From: Gentiana macrophylla
Lineage: Eukaryota; Streptophyta; Magnoliopsida; Gentianales; Gentianaceae
Length of the DNA: 64,000 nucleotides
Assembly (NCBI GenBank): GCA_026214975.1
Contig: CM047806.1
Coordinates: forward strand, 47,385,947-47,449,946
Reading direction: 5' to 3'
The stretch's first letter is position 1. Each line of letters starts with the position of its first letter. Below, piece after piece: positions 10,282 through 21,439 of the stretch. A model generated the notes under the pieces. It saw only the letters and a list, made by a program, of their open reading frames with translations, was not told where the DNA came from and did not search any database. A program made the position numbers and the translations under genes.

Positions 10282-11055
10282 TTAATGCACAGGTGGTGGG
10301 TCATCCTCACGCACCGCATCCGTCTTTAATACCGGTCTCCAACATAGAGCAGACAATTTCCACCAATCCAAGCGATTCTTGACATTTTCCTTTGATTTTC
10401 GAGCTTTGGCTTTGCGAGCTTTCACATTATTGCTGAAGTCATCTTCTTCAATTACCTGCGTGTTAGTACGATCCACAGCAAAAGGACACAAAGGGTCCAC
10501 ACAAGAACAAGATTCTAGTGTAGTGCATGGATATTTCAATGAATTGTAAATGTTAAAGACAACGCGCTCATTATTCATTCCCAAACTAAGCTCTCCCTTC
10601 CGAACATCGATCACAGCTCCCACCGTTGCTAAAAATGGTCTCCCGAGGATAAGGGGTGCACTCCCTACCTCCATATCCATAACAACAAAATCGACGGGGA
10701 AGTAAAATTTATCAACCTTAACCAACACGTCTTCAATGACTCCTTTAGGATGTTTAATAGATCTATCTGCAAGTTGGAGAGTCATCTCCGTACGCTTAAG
10801 CTTACATATGCCAAGTTTCATGAAATCATTATACGACATGAGGTTTATGCTTGCACCGAGATCACAAAGCACCTTCTCAAACAAAAGTTCCCCAATTTCA
10901 CATGGGATAGTAAAACTACCAGGATCTTTAAGTTTAGGAGGAAGCTTGTGTTGAAGCACGGCGGAACACTCCTCACTTAGACACACCGTCTCATATTCTT
11001 CCAACCGCTTCTTTACGGATAGTATGTCTTTAAGAAACTTACCATATTCCGGCAT
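10282..11055 (-). CDS. Athila-type aspartic protease (gag-pro C-terminal part)
   Basis: An open frame of 257 residues. It contains the Athila-type active-site motif CDLGASINLMS (D at residue 65) with Leu in place of the usual Ser/Thr, and the second hallmark LILGRPFLATVGAVIDV. The upstream stretch [14 protein letters not shown] is the usual entry to the domain. The protease would cut the Gag-Pol polyprotein. The frame ends at a stop after a basic tail (KARKAKARKSKENVKNR), where RT would normally follow; here RT is absent. It was continuous with gag, and the ATG at its start is internal to the ancestral polyprotein. Of all coding blocks in the window this is among the best preserved. Confidence 0.85.
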   Translation of the reverse strand: MPEYGKFLKDILSVKKRLEEYETVCLSEECSAVLQHKLPPKLKDPGSFTIPCEIGELLFEKVLCDLGASINLMSYNDFMKLGICKLKRTEMTLQLADRSIKHPKGVIEDVLVKVDKFYFPVDFVVMDMEVGSAPLILGRPFLATVGAVIDVRKGELSLGMNNERVVFNIYNSLKYPCTTLESCSCVDPLCPFAVDRTNTQVIEEDDFSNNVKARKAKARKSKENVKNRLDWWKLSALCWRPVLKTDAVREDDPPPVH

Positions 11056-11090
11056 ATTGATTAGAGCTTCAATGAAAGGGATATTAATAG

Positions 11091-12972
11091 TTAAGTGCGA
11101 AAAGTGTCAAGAAATCGTATGCGTATTTTATCCAACTTCATCTTTTTCATTTCCTTTTCGGGAATGGGGAGTAATTCAAGATCAATTAAAGTAGGGTTAG
11201 AATGTATACCTCCCCTACCCCTTGTCGTTAAACGAAGATGGTAAAGCTTCCTGGAATGATTGTGCCTTTTCGAGGACACCGTGTGTCATCATTCGCACCT
11301 TTTCTTCAAAATATATGCGCTGGATATGGTGTCGCCTCTATCGATTGAATCGAGGTGAATTTGGGTTGAGCCGGATAAGGTTCGGTTTGAATTGGCCCTT
11401 TCAAACTTGATTCCTTTTAACCTCCGCTCATTGGACAAGGTCCTTAGATCATTCAGTCTTGGATTTTTCAATATTCTAGGAACCTTGACCCATTCCTCAT
11501 CCTCACTTTCAGGTTTAATATATCTGTTTTGTCTTAGTAAATCTTCAATAATGTCATCTTCCTCTTTGGTGAATTCAGGTTCATCTTTAGATTCCACATT
11601 CTTTTCAAATTTACCATCTAAATCATCCTCTACTTCATTATTTCAAGTTTTCTAATCCATTACTTCCACAGCATTCTTCCACTCTTGGTAATAATGACTT
11701 TTTACCTCTCTCGGGTGTCTTTCAAGATTACTTGGTAATCCTCCTGGAGGTCTACTATTTTTACGTTCTCCTTCTCTACTCAAATAATATTCCATATTCC
11801 TTACTGATGCTTCTATAATTCTCATTCTGGTATCATGTCCACTTATAGATGTTTTCAACGTACTCATATCCTTAGTGACTGTACCTATAGAAGTTATCAA
11901 AGTTTCCATATTTTGAGCTTGAGTTGACATCATACCCATCAGATTTTCGATTAATTTCTCCCATTTATCAACTCCTTCAGGTAAGTTGAATTTTGGGTGA
12001 CTGGTATGCTTTGAGTGGTATGTTGTGGATATGGTCTAGGTAATGATTGTAGGTTCTGATTCGAGGTATCTCCTTGATAAACTTGATTATTATATGGATT
12101 CTCATCTTTGGATTGATACGGTGGTTGTCCTTGCTTACTAGGGGTTTCAGACCAACAAAAAGTAGGGTGAGCTCTTCTAATAGCATTAAATGAGTTTGAA
12201 TATGCATCGTTCAAATTCCTATGCTGTTACAAAAAACTCACCTTTTCCCTTGAATATCCTTTTGGTTCTTCCATCCCTAATGACACATTATCATGATTTG
12301 AGTAGTTATTCGATATGATATTTTCTGAGTTTATCGTTTTACTGGCTAATAAGCCGTCAAATTTCCTACTCAAATTCTCCAAGTGTGCTAGGACTTCTGT
12401 ATTCGATGTACTTTCTCCTGCAAATGCTACTTTTCTTGTGTTAGAACCGGTTTCCCACATTCTATTATTTTTGGAAATCTGTTCTATAGCATTGTAAACT
12501 ATTTGAGCTTCACTCATCATTAATTTAACCACCACATGCATGATCAACATCCGCACGTAAGTTTTTCCTTAATTTACGGCATGAAAAGTTGGATTTGCAT
12601 TTCTAAGGAATAACCATGATCGGGACAAGCTCTTAGTAGCTTTTAAATCTTTCCCACGCATTCCCAAACGTTTCTTCGAGATCCTTGTCTAAAATTAGCA
12701 ATCTCGACTATTAATTCCAATTTTCTACCAGAGTAAAATATCGCTTTAAGAACTCGGTTTGAATATCCTCCCAACTAGTCAATGAATGATGTGGAAGTGA
12801 CAGAACCAATCTCGTGGCTCTTCCTTTTAAAGAAAAAGGAAACATAGACATCCTCGTTAATTCCCGATGAGCACCATGACTTTTGGTCAGTATTACACAA
12901 TTCTTCTAAAAGATAGAGATGATGATGTGGATCCTCATCATCTTCTCCTGTGAAATTGGGCTCGTGTGTCAA
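11091..12972 (-). pseudogene. gag: Athila-like gag, broken
   Basis: Pieces in changing frames follow the Athila Gag order. First comes GEDDEDPHHHLYLLEELCN (12775-12972), the conserved start of the Gag core. Then SEAQIVYNAIEQISKNNRMW (12227-12556), AYSNSFNAIRRAHPTFCW (11951-12214) and RPPGGLPSNLERHPREVKS (11652-11939, the segment before protease). Last are an acidic linker (11289-11597) and DKIRIRFLDTFRT just before protease. Gag forms the particle that packages element RNA. No CCHC knuckle is seen. Several frameshifts occur. Confidence 0.82.
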
Positions 12973-13599
12973 TTAAACAAAAAGATGAGATTTTATTTCA
13001 AATTATTTGCTCCTTTATTGGGTAAACGAATTGGATTATTAATCCGTACCTTCTACGGTCTGATCACATATAGGTCTCGGGTTAGGCTGGGTTTCGATTA
13101 TGCTTATTCGATTCGATTATTTCTATTATTCGATTACGCTTATTAGGTTGAGGTAAATTCGATTAAGGTTTTGGCCATGCCATGAGCATGAGCAATCCGC
13201 TTGTTCGGTGTTTCACCAACGGTTTCGACCATTTTCATAACTCGATTTGACAATTCTTGTGGAATAGAAAATATCGAATAGAAAATAACATGAAATCGAT
13301 AAAAAAACCACATTTTTTTCTTCTCTCGGTAATTACCGAATCCACTCGGTATTTACCGAGTGTATTTTTTTTTATATTTTAATTGGTATCTTTCCAATAG
13401 GTAGGTACCAACAAAAATAAACGAACCGCGTTTACTTTCTACTATCGAAAATAGAAAATAACTCAAAATTGGTAACTAAAAGAAGGTAGATACCAACGGA
13501 AAACAAAAATAGAAATGTGATAAGAAGAGTGTTGACTTATCCTCGAGAATTTTGACCTAATACAAGTAGTAATCATAGACACAATGAATTAGCGTCGTT
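12973..13599 (-). other. Leader between primer site and gag of Athila-1
   Basis: Noncoding 5' leader on the minus strand. It contains two close palindromes, TCGGTAATTACCGA (13326-13339) and CTCGGTATTTACCGAG (13345-13360), separated by five bases. No gene is seen. Confidence 0.55.
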
Positions 13600-13617
13600 T
13601 CCCCGGCAACGGCGCCA
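13600..13617 (-). other. Primer binding site, tRNA-Asp type
   Basis: The minus strand reads TGGCGCCGTTGCCGGGGA, complementary to the 3' end of plant tRNA-Asp as used by Athila elements. It lies six bases inside the right LTR. This proves the minus orientation. Confidence 0.92.
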
Positions 13618-13623
13618 AAAAGC

Positions 13624-14940
13624 TGACGGACGTTTTCTAGGCTATCAATCCTTACCGGCATTGTCTTGGGTCAAATTGTAGTGCTAGTCCGGTGAGTCAG
13701 TCGTATCCTCTCGGGAAATGAAGGCATAATTCAAAGTGTGTTTAAACACCAAGAAGCTATTATTAACTCGATCTAAGTCGCAGCTTTTACCATTTTCCTC
13801 GGGTTAGATAGTTAGATTAGTTAGATTGTTAGTAAAGCGGTAAATAAATATATAAATATAAAAATAGATAATATATATATTTTTGGATCTAGCCAAGAAT
13901 AATATTCTTGAATCAATATCTTTTGTAGTGAAATTGAATTAGATGAGATCTTTTCCTTGATGCAAGGAGGTCAATTATGTATGAACCGGTGTACTTTGCT
14001 AGACAACTCCTCCTTACACGAGCGTATGAAATTGTCATATGTCTAGTCCTCCATCCAATGTCATCTTAAGCTTGGGTCACTCCCGCTTTGTCATACGGCC
14101 GCTTTTAAGATATCAATTAAACAGGTGATTTAACGTAATAATATCGTGAGCACAATTTTAATAAGATTTATCTCTCCCAAGACAAATCTCGCTTCGGTAG
14201 AAAATCGGATTCCGTTGTCACATTTTCACTCGGCCAATTTTACCCTCCTCCGTCTTTCTATTACGATCTCGTATTCTAATCGCGAGTTGTCAATTCATTA
14301 GATTACGTTTCTAGTAAAATCGAGTGGCTAATTCAATTTTACTTTCATTAAGTGCAAATAGAAAGAGATTCATTATAATTGGTTTTAATCATTATTACTG
14401 TAGTCGATCATCCATTTTACCAAAAAGATTAACTAATTGATTCATATCTTGGCTTGATATATTTTTAGCTTAACATAATTAACATATATAATATATAAAT
14501 AGAAATAGAAATAGTAAACATAATAATATTAGAATATATTACCGATTACAATCATTGAATCGAATTCGTTTCAACGGATGTAGTATAACAAAGCTTGATT
14601 TTAACAATCTTCGATAATTATTCCGCCATTACAACGGGTATATATAACTACTTTATTTATATATATAAAACATATATATACATACATGTATATGTATATA
14701 TAAGAGCCCCAAAGTAAAAAGAAAATAAGATAGATGAAATATATATATATGGATGTATATATATATTTTGGGACGTGTGTGTGTGTGTATATATATAGAT
14801 ATATCTATATATATATATATATATATATAAAGTGTTTACAAAATAAAAAATGAAAGAGAAGAAGATTGATGAGAAGAAAGAAAGAAATAGGAAAGAAGAG
14901 GGGCAAGGTTTTTGATGGATATGGGGAGGTATTTATAGGG

Positions 14941-14994
<54 letters not shown>

Positions 14995-15646
14995 AGATAT
15001 AGGCGATGGATATCCTTGCAAGTTTGTTAGAAGCATGTGGGATGTAATGATGAGTCCTCACATGCACCACATGCACCATTAGATGATTAAAATCAAATTG
15101 GGAAAATATCTCCACTTTTCCCGGCGTTTACATTATGGTGTGCTTATCGATAAAATAGCCATAACTTGAGTTGTAGACCTCCAATTAACGTGATTCAAAA
15201 TGCGTTGGAAAGCACATTTGAATATCTACAACCTTTATGAAGAACTCTTCCCCAGAAAATGCCTTTAAGTTGGGTCAAATATCCGTCGTAGATAAATTAT
15301 GGTAGAAGCATTCAGGACAATTGATCCGTTTGAACTCATGCTTATGGCACCTTCTTCCATCCATCAAAATACATCTTTTAGGATCAAAAGTGTCGTCACT
15401 TGGGATCTTGGTAAACCTATAATCTTACAATAAATTACCAAAACACCAAACGTAAATCCGAATCATTAACACTCCGGTTACTAAACCGCATAAAACCTAT
15501 AAAATACGATATTTTATATAATAATTACTACTTATACATTTGGATAAAACTTAGTAATTATGACTTGATTTGATACATAAATGCTCAAAACGGTATCGAA
15601 ATGGGGTGAAATGTTATAATAATGAGTGTTAATTTATCTCTCATCA
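13624..15646 (-). repeat. Right (5') LTR of Athila-1
   Basis: 2023 bp, partner of 6522-8554, with the same termini, the same TA tracts (14945-14992) and the TATA box at about 14930-14940. AGACC follows at 15647-15651. Confidence 0.93.
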
Positions 15647-15651
15647 AGACC

Positions 15652-16248
15652 ATTAAAGTTAATCGCCTCACGGTGAATCGGGACTCCCCAATCAATGTCA
15701 ACCTCAGGGATCACGAATAGCATGCGAGAAGGAAGGCTTCACCTCGGCGACGACCTCGAAACCCACAGGAGAAGAAGAGCGTGAGTTGATAAACCTTTTC
15801 CATTCACGATTGCTACGAGGCAGTTCGACGGCGGGGCCCATGTATTGCGAGGTCGATATAATTTGGGAAGAGCTAACGGATTGCCCGCCAGAACGAACCT
15901 CGCTTACTTGGCTCATCACCATTCCAAGCAACCTCATAATGGCGAGAGGATGGATAGCGGTGTATTCAAGAGCCTCGTTGATAGCCTCCGGGGTAAAGGT
16001 GACCGAGACACCCCGAAGGGCCACACAGCTAACAATTCCTTCGGAAGGAACCTTTGATAAGACAGAGTAAAATTCCCTTACCATCGTAAGGTTTAATGGT
16101 GTCGCAGGTGGCGAGACAAAATCTAACCACCCAGCAAAGCCGCACCCGAGCAAGAACCATCACCCTCGACTTTGCACTCATTTAAACCCCTCTCCTCGCA
16201 AGTCCACCACGTCAAAATAACGCCAGTAAATGATTTTTGGCGGTAGAG
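15652..16248 (-). pseudogene. Antisense ORF, unit 3, main part
   Basis: Continues the third copy of the TAT antisense ORF after the Athila-1 insertion. Reads FAGWLDFVSPPATPLNLTMV and VSVTFTPEAINEAL in one frame, then NREWKRFINSR. Similarity to units 1 and 2 stops near 16248, inside the N-terminal part, where unrelated sequence begins. This copy is therefore truncated by another insertion or rearrangement. Confidence 0.8.
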
Positions 16249-16364
16249 AGTATCGGGTCAAAACTTGTCTCGGATTTTATCAACGGAAAATCAACAAGTA
16301 ATAAATTATAAATCCGTATACCCTAAGTGCGAGGATCGTAGTATAGCAACTAATACCGGTCGAT
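16249..16364. other. Unidentified fragment before the gap
   Basis: Unique sequence between the truncated TAT unit and the gap. Its style (GTATCGGGTCAAAAC and TAGTATAGCAACTAATACCGG) resembles the end regions of Athila-type LTRs, so it is probably a piece of a further element. It is too short to place. Confidence 0.35.
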
Positions 16365-16464
16365 NNNNNNNNNNNNNNNNNNNNNNNNNNNNNNNNNNNN
16401 NNNNNNNNNNNNNNNNNNNNNNNNNNNNNNNNNNNNNNNNNNNNNNNNNNNNNNNNNNNNNNNN
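16365..16464. other. Assembly gap (100 N)
   Basis: A run of 100 N, the usual placeholder for a gap of unknown size. It hides the 5' end of the copia element (about the first 750 bp of its LTR), the target duplication, and the boundary with the TAT element. Confidence 0.98.
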
Positions 16465-17409
16465 TGCAGCGAGGATGGGACAAATACAAGGAACGGTCAC
16501 ATTTGAATTTCAAATTCAAGTCACATGCATTCCTACCTATAATAGAGGACTTTCAACTCAAGAAGAAGATGATGAATTTTGGAATAAACTTCAAGTGATA
16601 ACATTGGTGATAAAACACCTGTTCGAACTTATCGAGCTTAAGGTCAGCTTGATCTAGTTATTTTCTTCAAGTGCATTACGTGTTTAAGCCGCATCAAGCA
16701 TACACACTTGAAGACTGCAAGTCGATTATATCATCCTAATCAATTTCGCAGAATCGAATCATTTACTTGATTCATTCTTTATTTTATAAAGAGCTGCCAA
16801 GACAAAGTGAAGCATCCATTAGGTGTGAAAGAAAGGCGTTGGTTTGTGGTGGAGCGGTGAAGAGGCAATTTACCTTCAGGACAAAATGAAGACTCGTGAG
16901 CGAAGAATCCCACCTGTTTTAGTTTTCGTTTGTGAAGCCATAGTTATTGGTGAAGGACAAGCAACCTAGGATTCTTTGTAATGTATAACTCAAAGATTAC
17001 TAGTGAATTTCCTCCAACATCACAGAGAAGAGTGGACGACAGGATTACATCACTGGAACCACTATAAAAATCTCTACTTACTTACTTGCATTTACCTTCG
17101 TGACTTAGTCATTATTCATATCAACTCTTGAATCTAGCAATCGAAATCACACACATACTCTATGAGTATCTAATACTTAGTAACATATTTAACAACAAGT
17201 AACAAGGCTTAATTTTGATATTATTCACGCACAAATTCAGCAAATCAAATCACAAGAGACTAACTCGCTTATCAAAGAGTTACTGAGGTCTCAGCAGACT
17301 CATCATATCGTATCGCTGCTCAAGTTGCACCTTGTTAACTCTAAAGTTTTAAGTGTTAAGTTTATTCACCCCCCTCTAAACTTAACTAAAGCCTTTCAGA
17401 GGACCAACA
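16465..17409 (+). repeat. 5' LTR of the copia element, 3' portion
   Basis: Aligns with 28457-29413. It ends ACCAACA. A TATA-like CCTATAATAGA is at about 16536-16546; the other LTR has an intact CTATAAATAGA. The left ~750 bp lie in the gap. Confidence 0.9.
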
Positions 17410-17410
17410 A

Positions 17411-17424
17411 TTGGTATCGGAGCA
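17411..17424 (+). other. Primer binding site, tRNA-iMet type
   Basis: TTGGTATCGGAGC follows the LTR end by one base. The canonical site is TGGTATCAGAGC. The single difference is at the CAG, a position type that is often altered in this window. Confidence 0.85.
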
Positions 17425-17513
17425 AAGGATTTTCGCGAAGGAATCCTACTTGTTGTGCTTGTGAAAATTCTTTAAAACTTTCTTTCAAATTCTCGATTTT
17501 CAAGACTTGCATC

Positions 17514-18540
17514 ATGGATAACACACAGTGATGCTAGAACCATGTTGATGTGTTCTCTTGATAGATTTGATGAGTATAAACGCCGAATGCGTGCATATCT
17601 TGTCGCTACTCATGATGAGATGATGGATGTACTAACCGAAGGACCACCTGGAGATTACAAAGGCGTGAATATGGGTGTGACAGAATCGAGTACATTCTAA
17701 ACCAAAGAGAGAATGGAATGCGAGAAGATGAGGAAAGAGCAAACCTCAACAACATTGCTATTGATATCATCTACGTAACCTTGGATAGCAATATGTACAT
17801 GAAAGTCAAAGATTGCAAGACGCAAAGGAACATTGGGATAAGATTCACTTAATCTGTGAAGGCATCGATGCAATAAAGAAGAACAAAATCGGTGTGGCTA
17901 AAAGGTTTCAAAAGTTCAAAATGCTACCTAATGAAACCATTGAGCAAATGGAGTCCGTATTCAATGCAATCTTAGATGAACTTACTCTGCTTGAGTGTAA
18001 GTTATTCAAAAGAGGAAGTAAACACCAAAATCTTGGAAGCTTTACTGCAAGAGATGTTTGGAAAATGAAGGTGATCGCAATTGAAGAAATGAGAAAGCTG
18101 CATTTGAGAAGACACCTTCAAAGCGTTTCTCCGATCTTAAGGCCTATGAATTTAGCAAGAAGTTAGTGCTGAAATCGAAAAGGAAGAGCCAAAGACCATC
18201 GTGATTTACGCTTCACATCATGAAGAAACATCAGGAGGACAGGATGATATGCTAGATGAAATGCAAGAGCAAATTGCCCTACCGAGCAAGCAAGAAAATC
18301 GAATGATGAAGACCGAAAGGCTCCTACAAGAAATTTCACAAAGAGGCCCTCTTGAAAGAAGGAAAGAAGAACCAAAGAAAGATAATGACTATCTATGCTT
18401 TCATTGCAAGAAACCAGGACACTTCAGACTGATTGTCCTGAGTTGAAACAAGGCAAGGAACCCTGATTATCTTTGCTTCAATCTGTAAGAAGCCTGGACA
18501 TTTTAGACTGATTGTCCAGACCTACTGAAGACCAAGAGTC
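17514..18540 (+). pseudogene. gag: Copia gag with two zinc knuckles
   Basis: The ATG at 17514 (MDNTQ) is followed at once by stops, so the frame is lost early. The best preserved core is at 17813-18000 (AKEHWDKIHLICEGIDAIKK, then NETIEQMESVFNAILDEL), the pattern of copia Gag. Two CCHC knuckles follow: CFHCKKPGHFR starting at 18395, and a second with the same residues near 18474-18515. In both, one base is missing or altered around the last Cys. Gag packages the RNA, and the knuckles bind it. Confidence 0.75.
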
Positions 18541-19800
18541 AACAAAGGAGACATGGCAAGAAGGCTATGGTTGCTGAAGATGAATCAGGATATGAAGTGG
18601 GATCTGAAAAAGGAAATGAATCAGATGACACAAAGCACTGGTTGCTGATATGGAGGATTATGCTTTGATGGCCAACATGGATGAAACCGAGGAGGTATAC
18701 AACATCGTGATCTATAAACACTCGCTGGAAGTGATTGTGAATCAACTCGTGGTTCAAATCCTAGAAATTCGACAACAATGAGACTTTGGATGCCATCCTT
18801 AATCAACTAAGGATAATACAATCGGTTATGAGATTGTGAAGGGAATTTGAAAAAGAGGCTCTTGAGTTAGAAGTTGGAAGATTGAAAGCTGAATTAAGGG
18901 TTTTCAAAGGTAAGGAAAAAGATGTTGGAATGAGAATCAAAGATAAGTCTGCGAACATCCAAAGAGCCTCCGAATCAGCCGAACCATCTTGTTCCAACAT
19001 CGCATACAAATCAGGTAAGCCTTATGGAGATAGAATCGGGCTTGGATTTGGAACTCAAGCAATCTAACAAGAGTGGATCCAAGAAGGTTATGAACTCAGT
19101 ACTGCATTGGTCCTAAGTTTGTGCCTCGCACTAGATCCATCTCCCTGATAAAGGCTTTGAGCCAAGCAAGAAACCAAATGAGAATGCCTCAAAGAAGCAA
19201 AATCGAAGTCTCGAAGTCAACACCCTAGTAAAAAGAATAAATCCAAAAATAGGGATCATTGTACTCTTCTAAGTTTCGCCGATAGCGCACACTGCTACCA
19301 AGTCTTTGGACCACACAGAAGGAAAGAAGCAGAAATATTCCAAGAATAAGAATCCTAAATCCAAAAATGTTGATCATTCAAGGATACTTATCTCGGGAAA
19401 GGCAGATCTGCTCCTCGCCGATAATGATTGGAATATTCACGCATCTAATGCTAGAAACAACAAGATAACCATACCACTAGTGGTAAAACCTAGGCAATGG
19501 AATCAACAGAGGACTTACACAAGACCTCAAAGAGACTCCATATTACTGGGTCATTCTAATAGACAAAGACACCTATGGTTATGCAAATGTTTCTAATAAC
19601 AAGAATCATTTCAAACAGCATTATGTACCAAAAGGCCAGAAAACATATGTGGTTCCTACACAACCTACTGTTAGAACTTATGGATGTGTGGAATACATGT
19701 ATGAACCAAAGTATGACACATTTAGGAGAAGACCCTATGGAAACATACCAAGGGTCATGCTTGCCACTGACCACTATGGACCCAAACAGATTTGGGTACC
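18541..19800 (+). other. pol: Linker region between Gag knuckles and protease
   Basis: About 1.2 kb of decayed Gag-Pol sequence. Lys- and Ser-rich fragments in several frames (for example around 18882-19067 and 19306-19600) have the composition of the Gag-Pol linker in SIRE-like elements, but no domain is recognisable. Confidence 0.4.
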
Positions 19801-19825
19801 TAAAATGCATTAACTTTGTTTTGTA

Positions 19826-20240
19826 GGGTGTCTGGTACTTTGACAGTGGATGTTCCAGACACATGACAAAGAATAAGCACTGTCTTACAAACTTTGTGGC
19901 AAAAGATGGTCCAAGGGTGAATTTTGGCAACAAAAATACACCTGGCTATACAAGAGGATATGGCACACTTGTCAGAAATGGACTTACAATCAAGAATGTT
20001 GCATATGTGGAAGGTCTGGATTACAACTTTCGGTGAATCTTGGACACTGCGTGATATGGGATACAAGGTCACTTTTGACAAAAACAATTGTATTGTCATT
20101 AGTGAAAGAGGTGATCAAGTTGTACTTGCCGGTGAAGGCAACAGAACATGTATGTTGTGGATTGGTCTCTGCTGATTCAGAAATCACACTGATTGTGCAT
20201 ACCAAATCAACTCAATTGGCTATGGCACAAGAAGTTAAAT
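19826..20240 (+). pseudogene. pol: Copia aspartic protease
   Basis: Reads VWYFDSGCSRHMTKNKHCL, with the D-S-G-C-S active site (Asp codon 19842-19844) typical of copia proteases, then FVAKDGPRV and an IKNVAYVEGL segment at the end of the fold. It releases the mature enzymes from the polyprotein. A frameshift around 20030 breaks the tail. Confidence 0.82.
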
Positions 20241-21190
20241 CATCTAAATTTTGATGATATTAATCAGTTAGTGAAGAAGAAGTTAGTGGTTGGTTTACTC
20301 CGAGATCACTTTCAAGAAGGATGCTATCGTGATGCATGTCGGCCAAGGTAAAAACAGATAAAGTCAAGTTTCAAGTCAAAGACTAAACGATCAACCAACA
20401 GAGTGTTGGAGCTTATGCACATGGATCTTTTTGGACCAATAACTCCAACAAGTGTGACAGAAAGAAATACACCTTAGTGGTTGTGGATGATTTTTCTAGA
20501 TACACTTGGGTGATATTCATGAACAAGAAAAGTGAGACACTCCAAAGCTTACCTAATCTTTTGAAGAGATTACAAAATGAGAAAAGTTTATGATCATAAA
20601 GATTAGATCGGATCAGAGTCTTGAATTTCTCAACAAAGTTATAAGAGAATATTGTGAAATGAATGGTGTACTTCATCAACTTGTCCGCTGTGGTACACCT
20701 CAACAAAATGGGGTTCTTTGAAAAGAAAGCAGGACATTAAAGGAAGCGGGAAGAACAATGATTTGTGAAGCATTGCTACCTGAAAGATATTCAGTGAAAG
20801 CAATAAATCTGAAGATGCTATACACAAAATAGAACATCAAGAAACAAGAAGTCTGCTTTGAAGACACCTTATGAGATCCGGAATGGAAGGATACCTAATA
20901 TATCCTATTTTCACCCATTTGGAAGCAAATGTTTTATTCTATATCATAAAGTTCATTTGAAAACATTCCAACCAAAATCGGATGAAGGAATTTTCTTAGG
21001 ATATTCTTTCAATAAACAGAGCATTCTGTGGTACCGAACAAAAGAACAACTGAAACATGAAGAAACAATCAATGTTGTGTTTGATGAACCTAAGTTTCTT
21101 GGTATGGAAGATAAAAGTGTGAACTCACTGAAAATCAACAAATCATCGATCCAGATTGTGTTGAAGTTTTGGAAAGATTCAATGACTTAA
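20240..21190 (+). pseudogene. pol: Copia integrase
   Basis: The core begins near 20460 with KKYTLVVVDDFSRYTWVIF (first catalytic Asp). The second block is IRSDQS near 20608. The third is PQQNGV followed by ESRTLKEA near 20700-20740, with the catalytic Glu preserved after a stop. The C-terminal part is open (20858-21190) and reads HPFGSKCFILYHKV, then DEGIFLGYS and INVVFDEP, as in copia integrases. The zinc-binding part upstream is too decayed to see. Several stops separate the blocks. Confidence 0.82.
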
Positions 21191-21439
21191 AAGTTTCGAG
21201 CATCGCCTCTCCATTGAACACCCTGCACGACAATGTTATTGATGCAACAAGCCGAAGCAATTCAAGGATCTGCTGACCTCAGAAGAAACTACAAGAGACC
21301 TATCAAGATGACATTCCCGAAAATCAAAATAACCAAAATCCACAATGGTTAAGGAATCACCTGCTTGAACAAGTAATTGGCAATGTACAAACCAAGGTGT
21401 GAGGACTGAAGACAACCGAAGCTATGTTTACTTGTTTTC

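Larger units (their letters stand above)
6522..15646 (-). mobile_element. Athila-like LTR element lacking pol ('Athila-1')
   Basis: LTRs at 6522-8554 and 13624-15646 are bounded by TG and CA, with AGACC on both sides (6517-6521 and 15647-15651). The sequence across the junction rejoins the interrupted TAT unit exactly. Orientation is minus, because the tRNA-Asp type primer site (13600-13617) lies inside the right LTR and the polypurine tract inside the left one. Coding sequence comprises gag (11091-12972) and protease (10282-11055) only. A block downstream of integrase in the second Athila element (39340-39430) has its counterpart here at about 9850-9960, only ~330 bp past protease. About 3 kb of RT, RNase H and integrase is therefore absent. 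It would depend on a partner for mobility. Confidence 0.9.

Noticed and set aside
16265..16657. Open frames running through the N gap
   Set aside because: They exist only because N codons are not stops; the flanking sequence belongs to two different elements.
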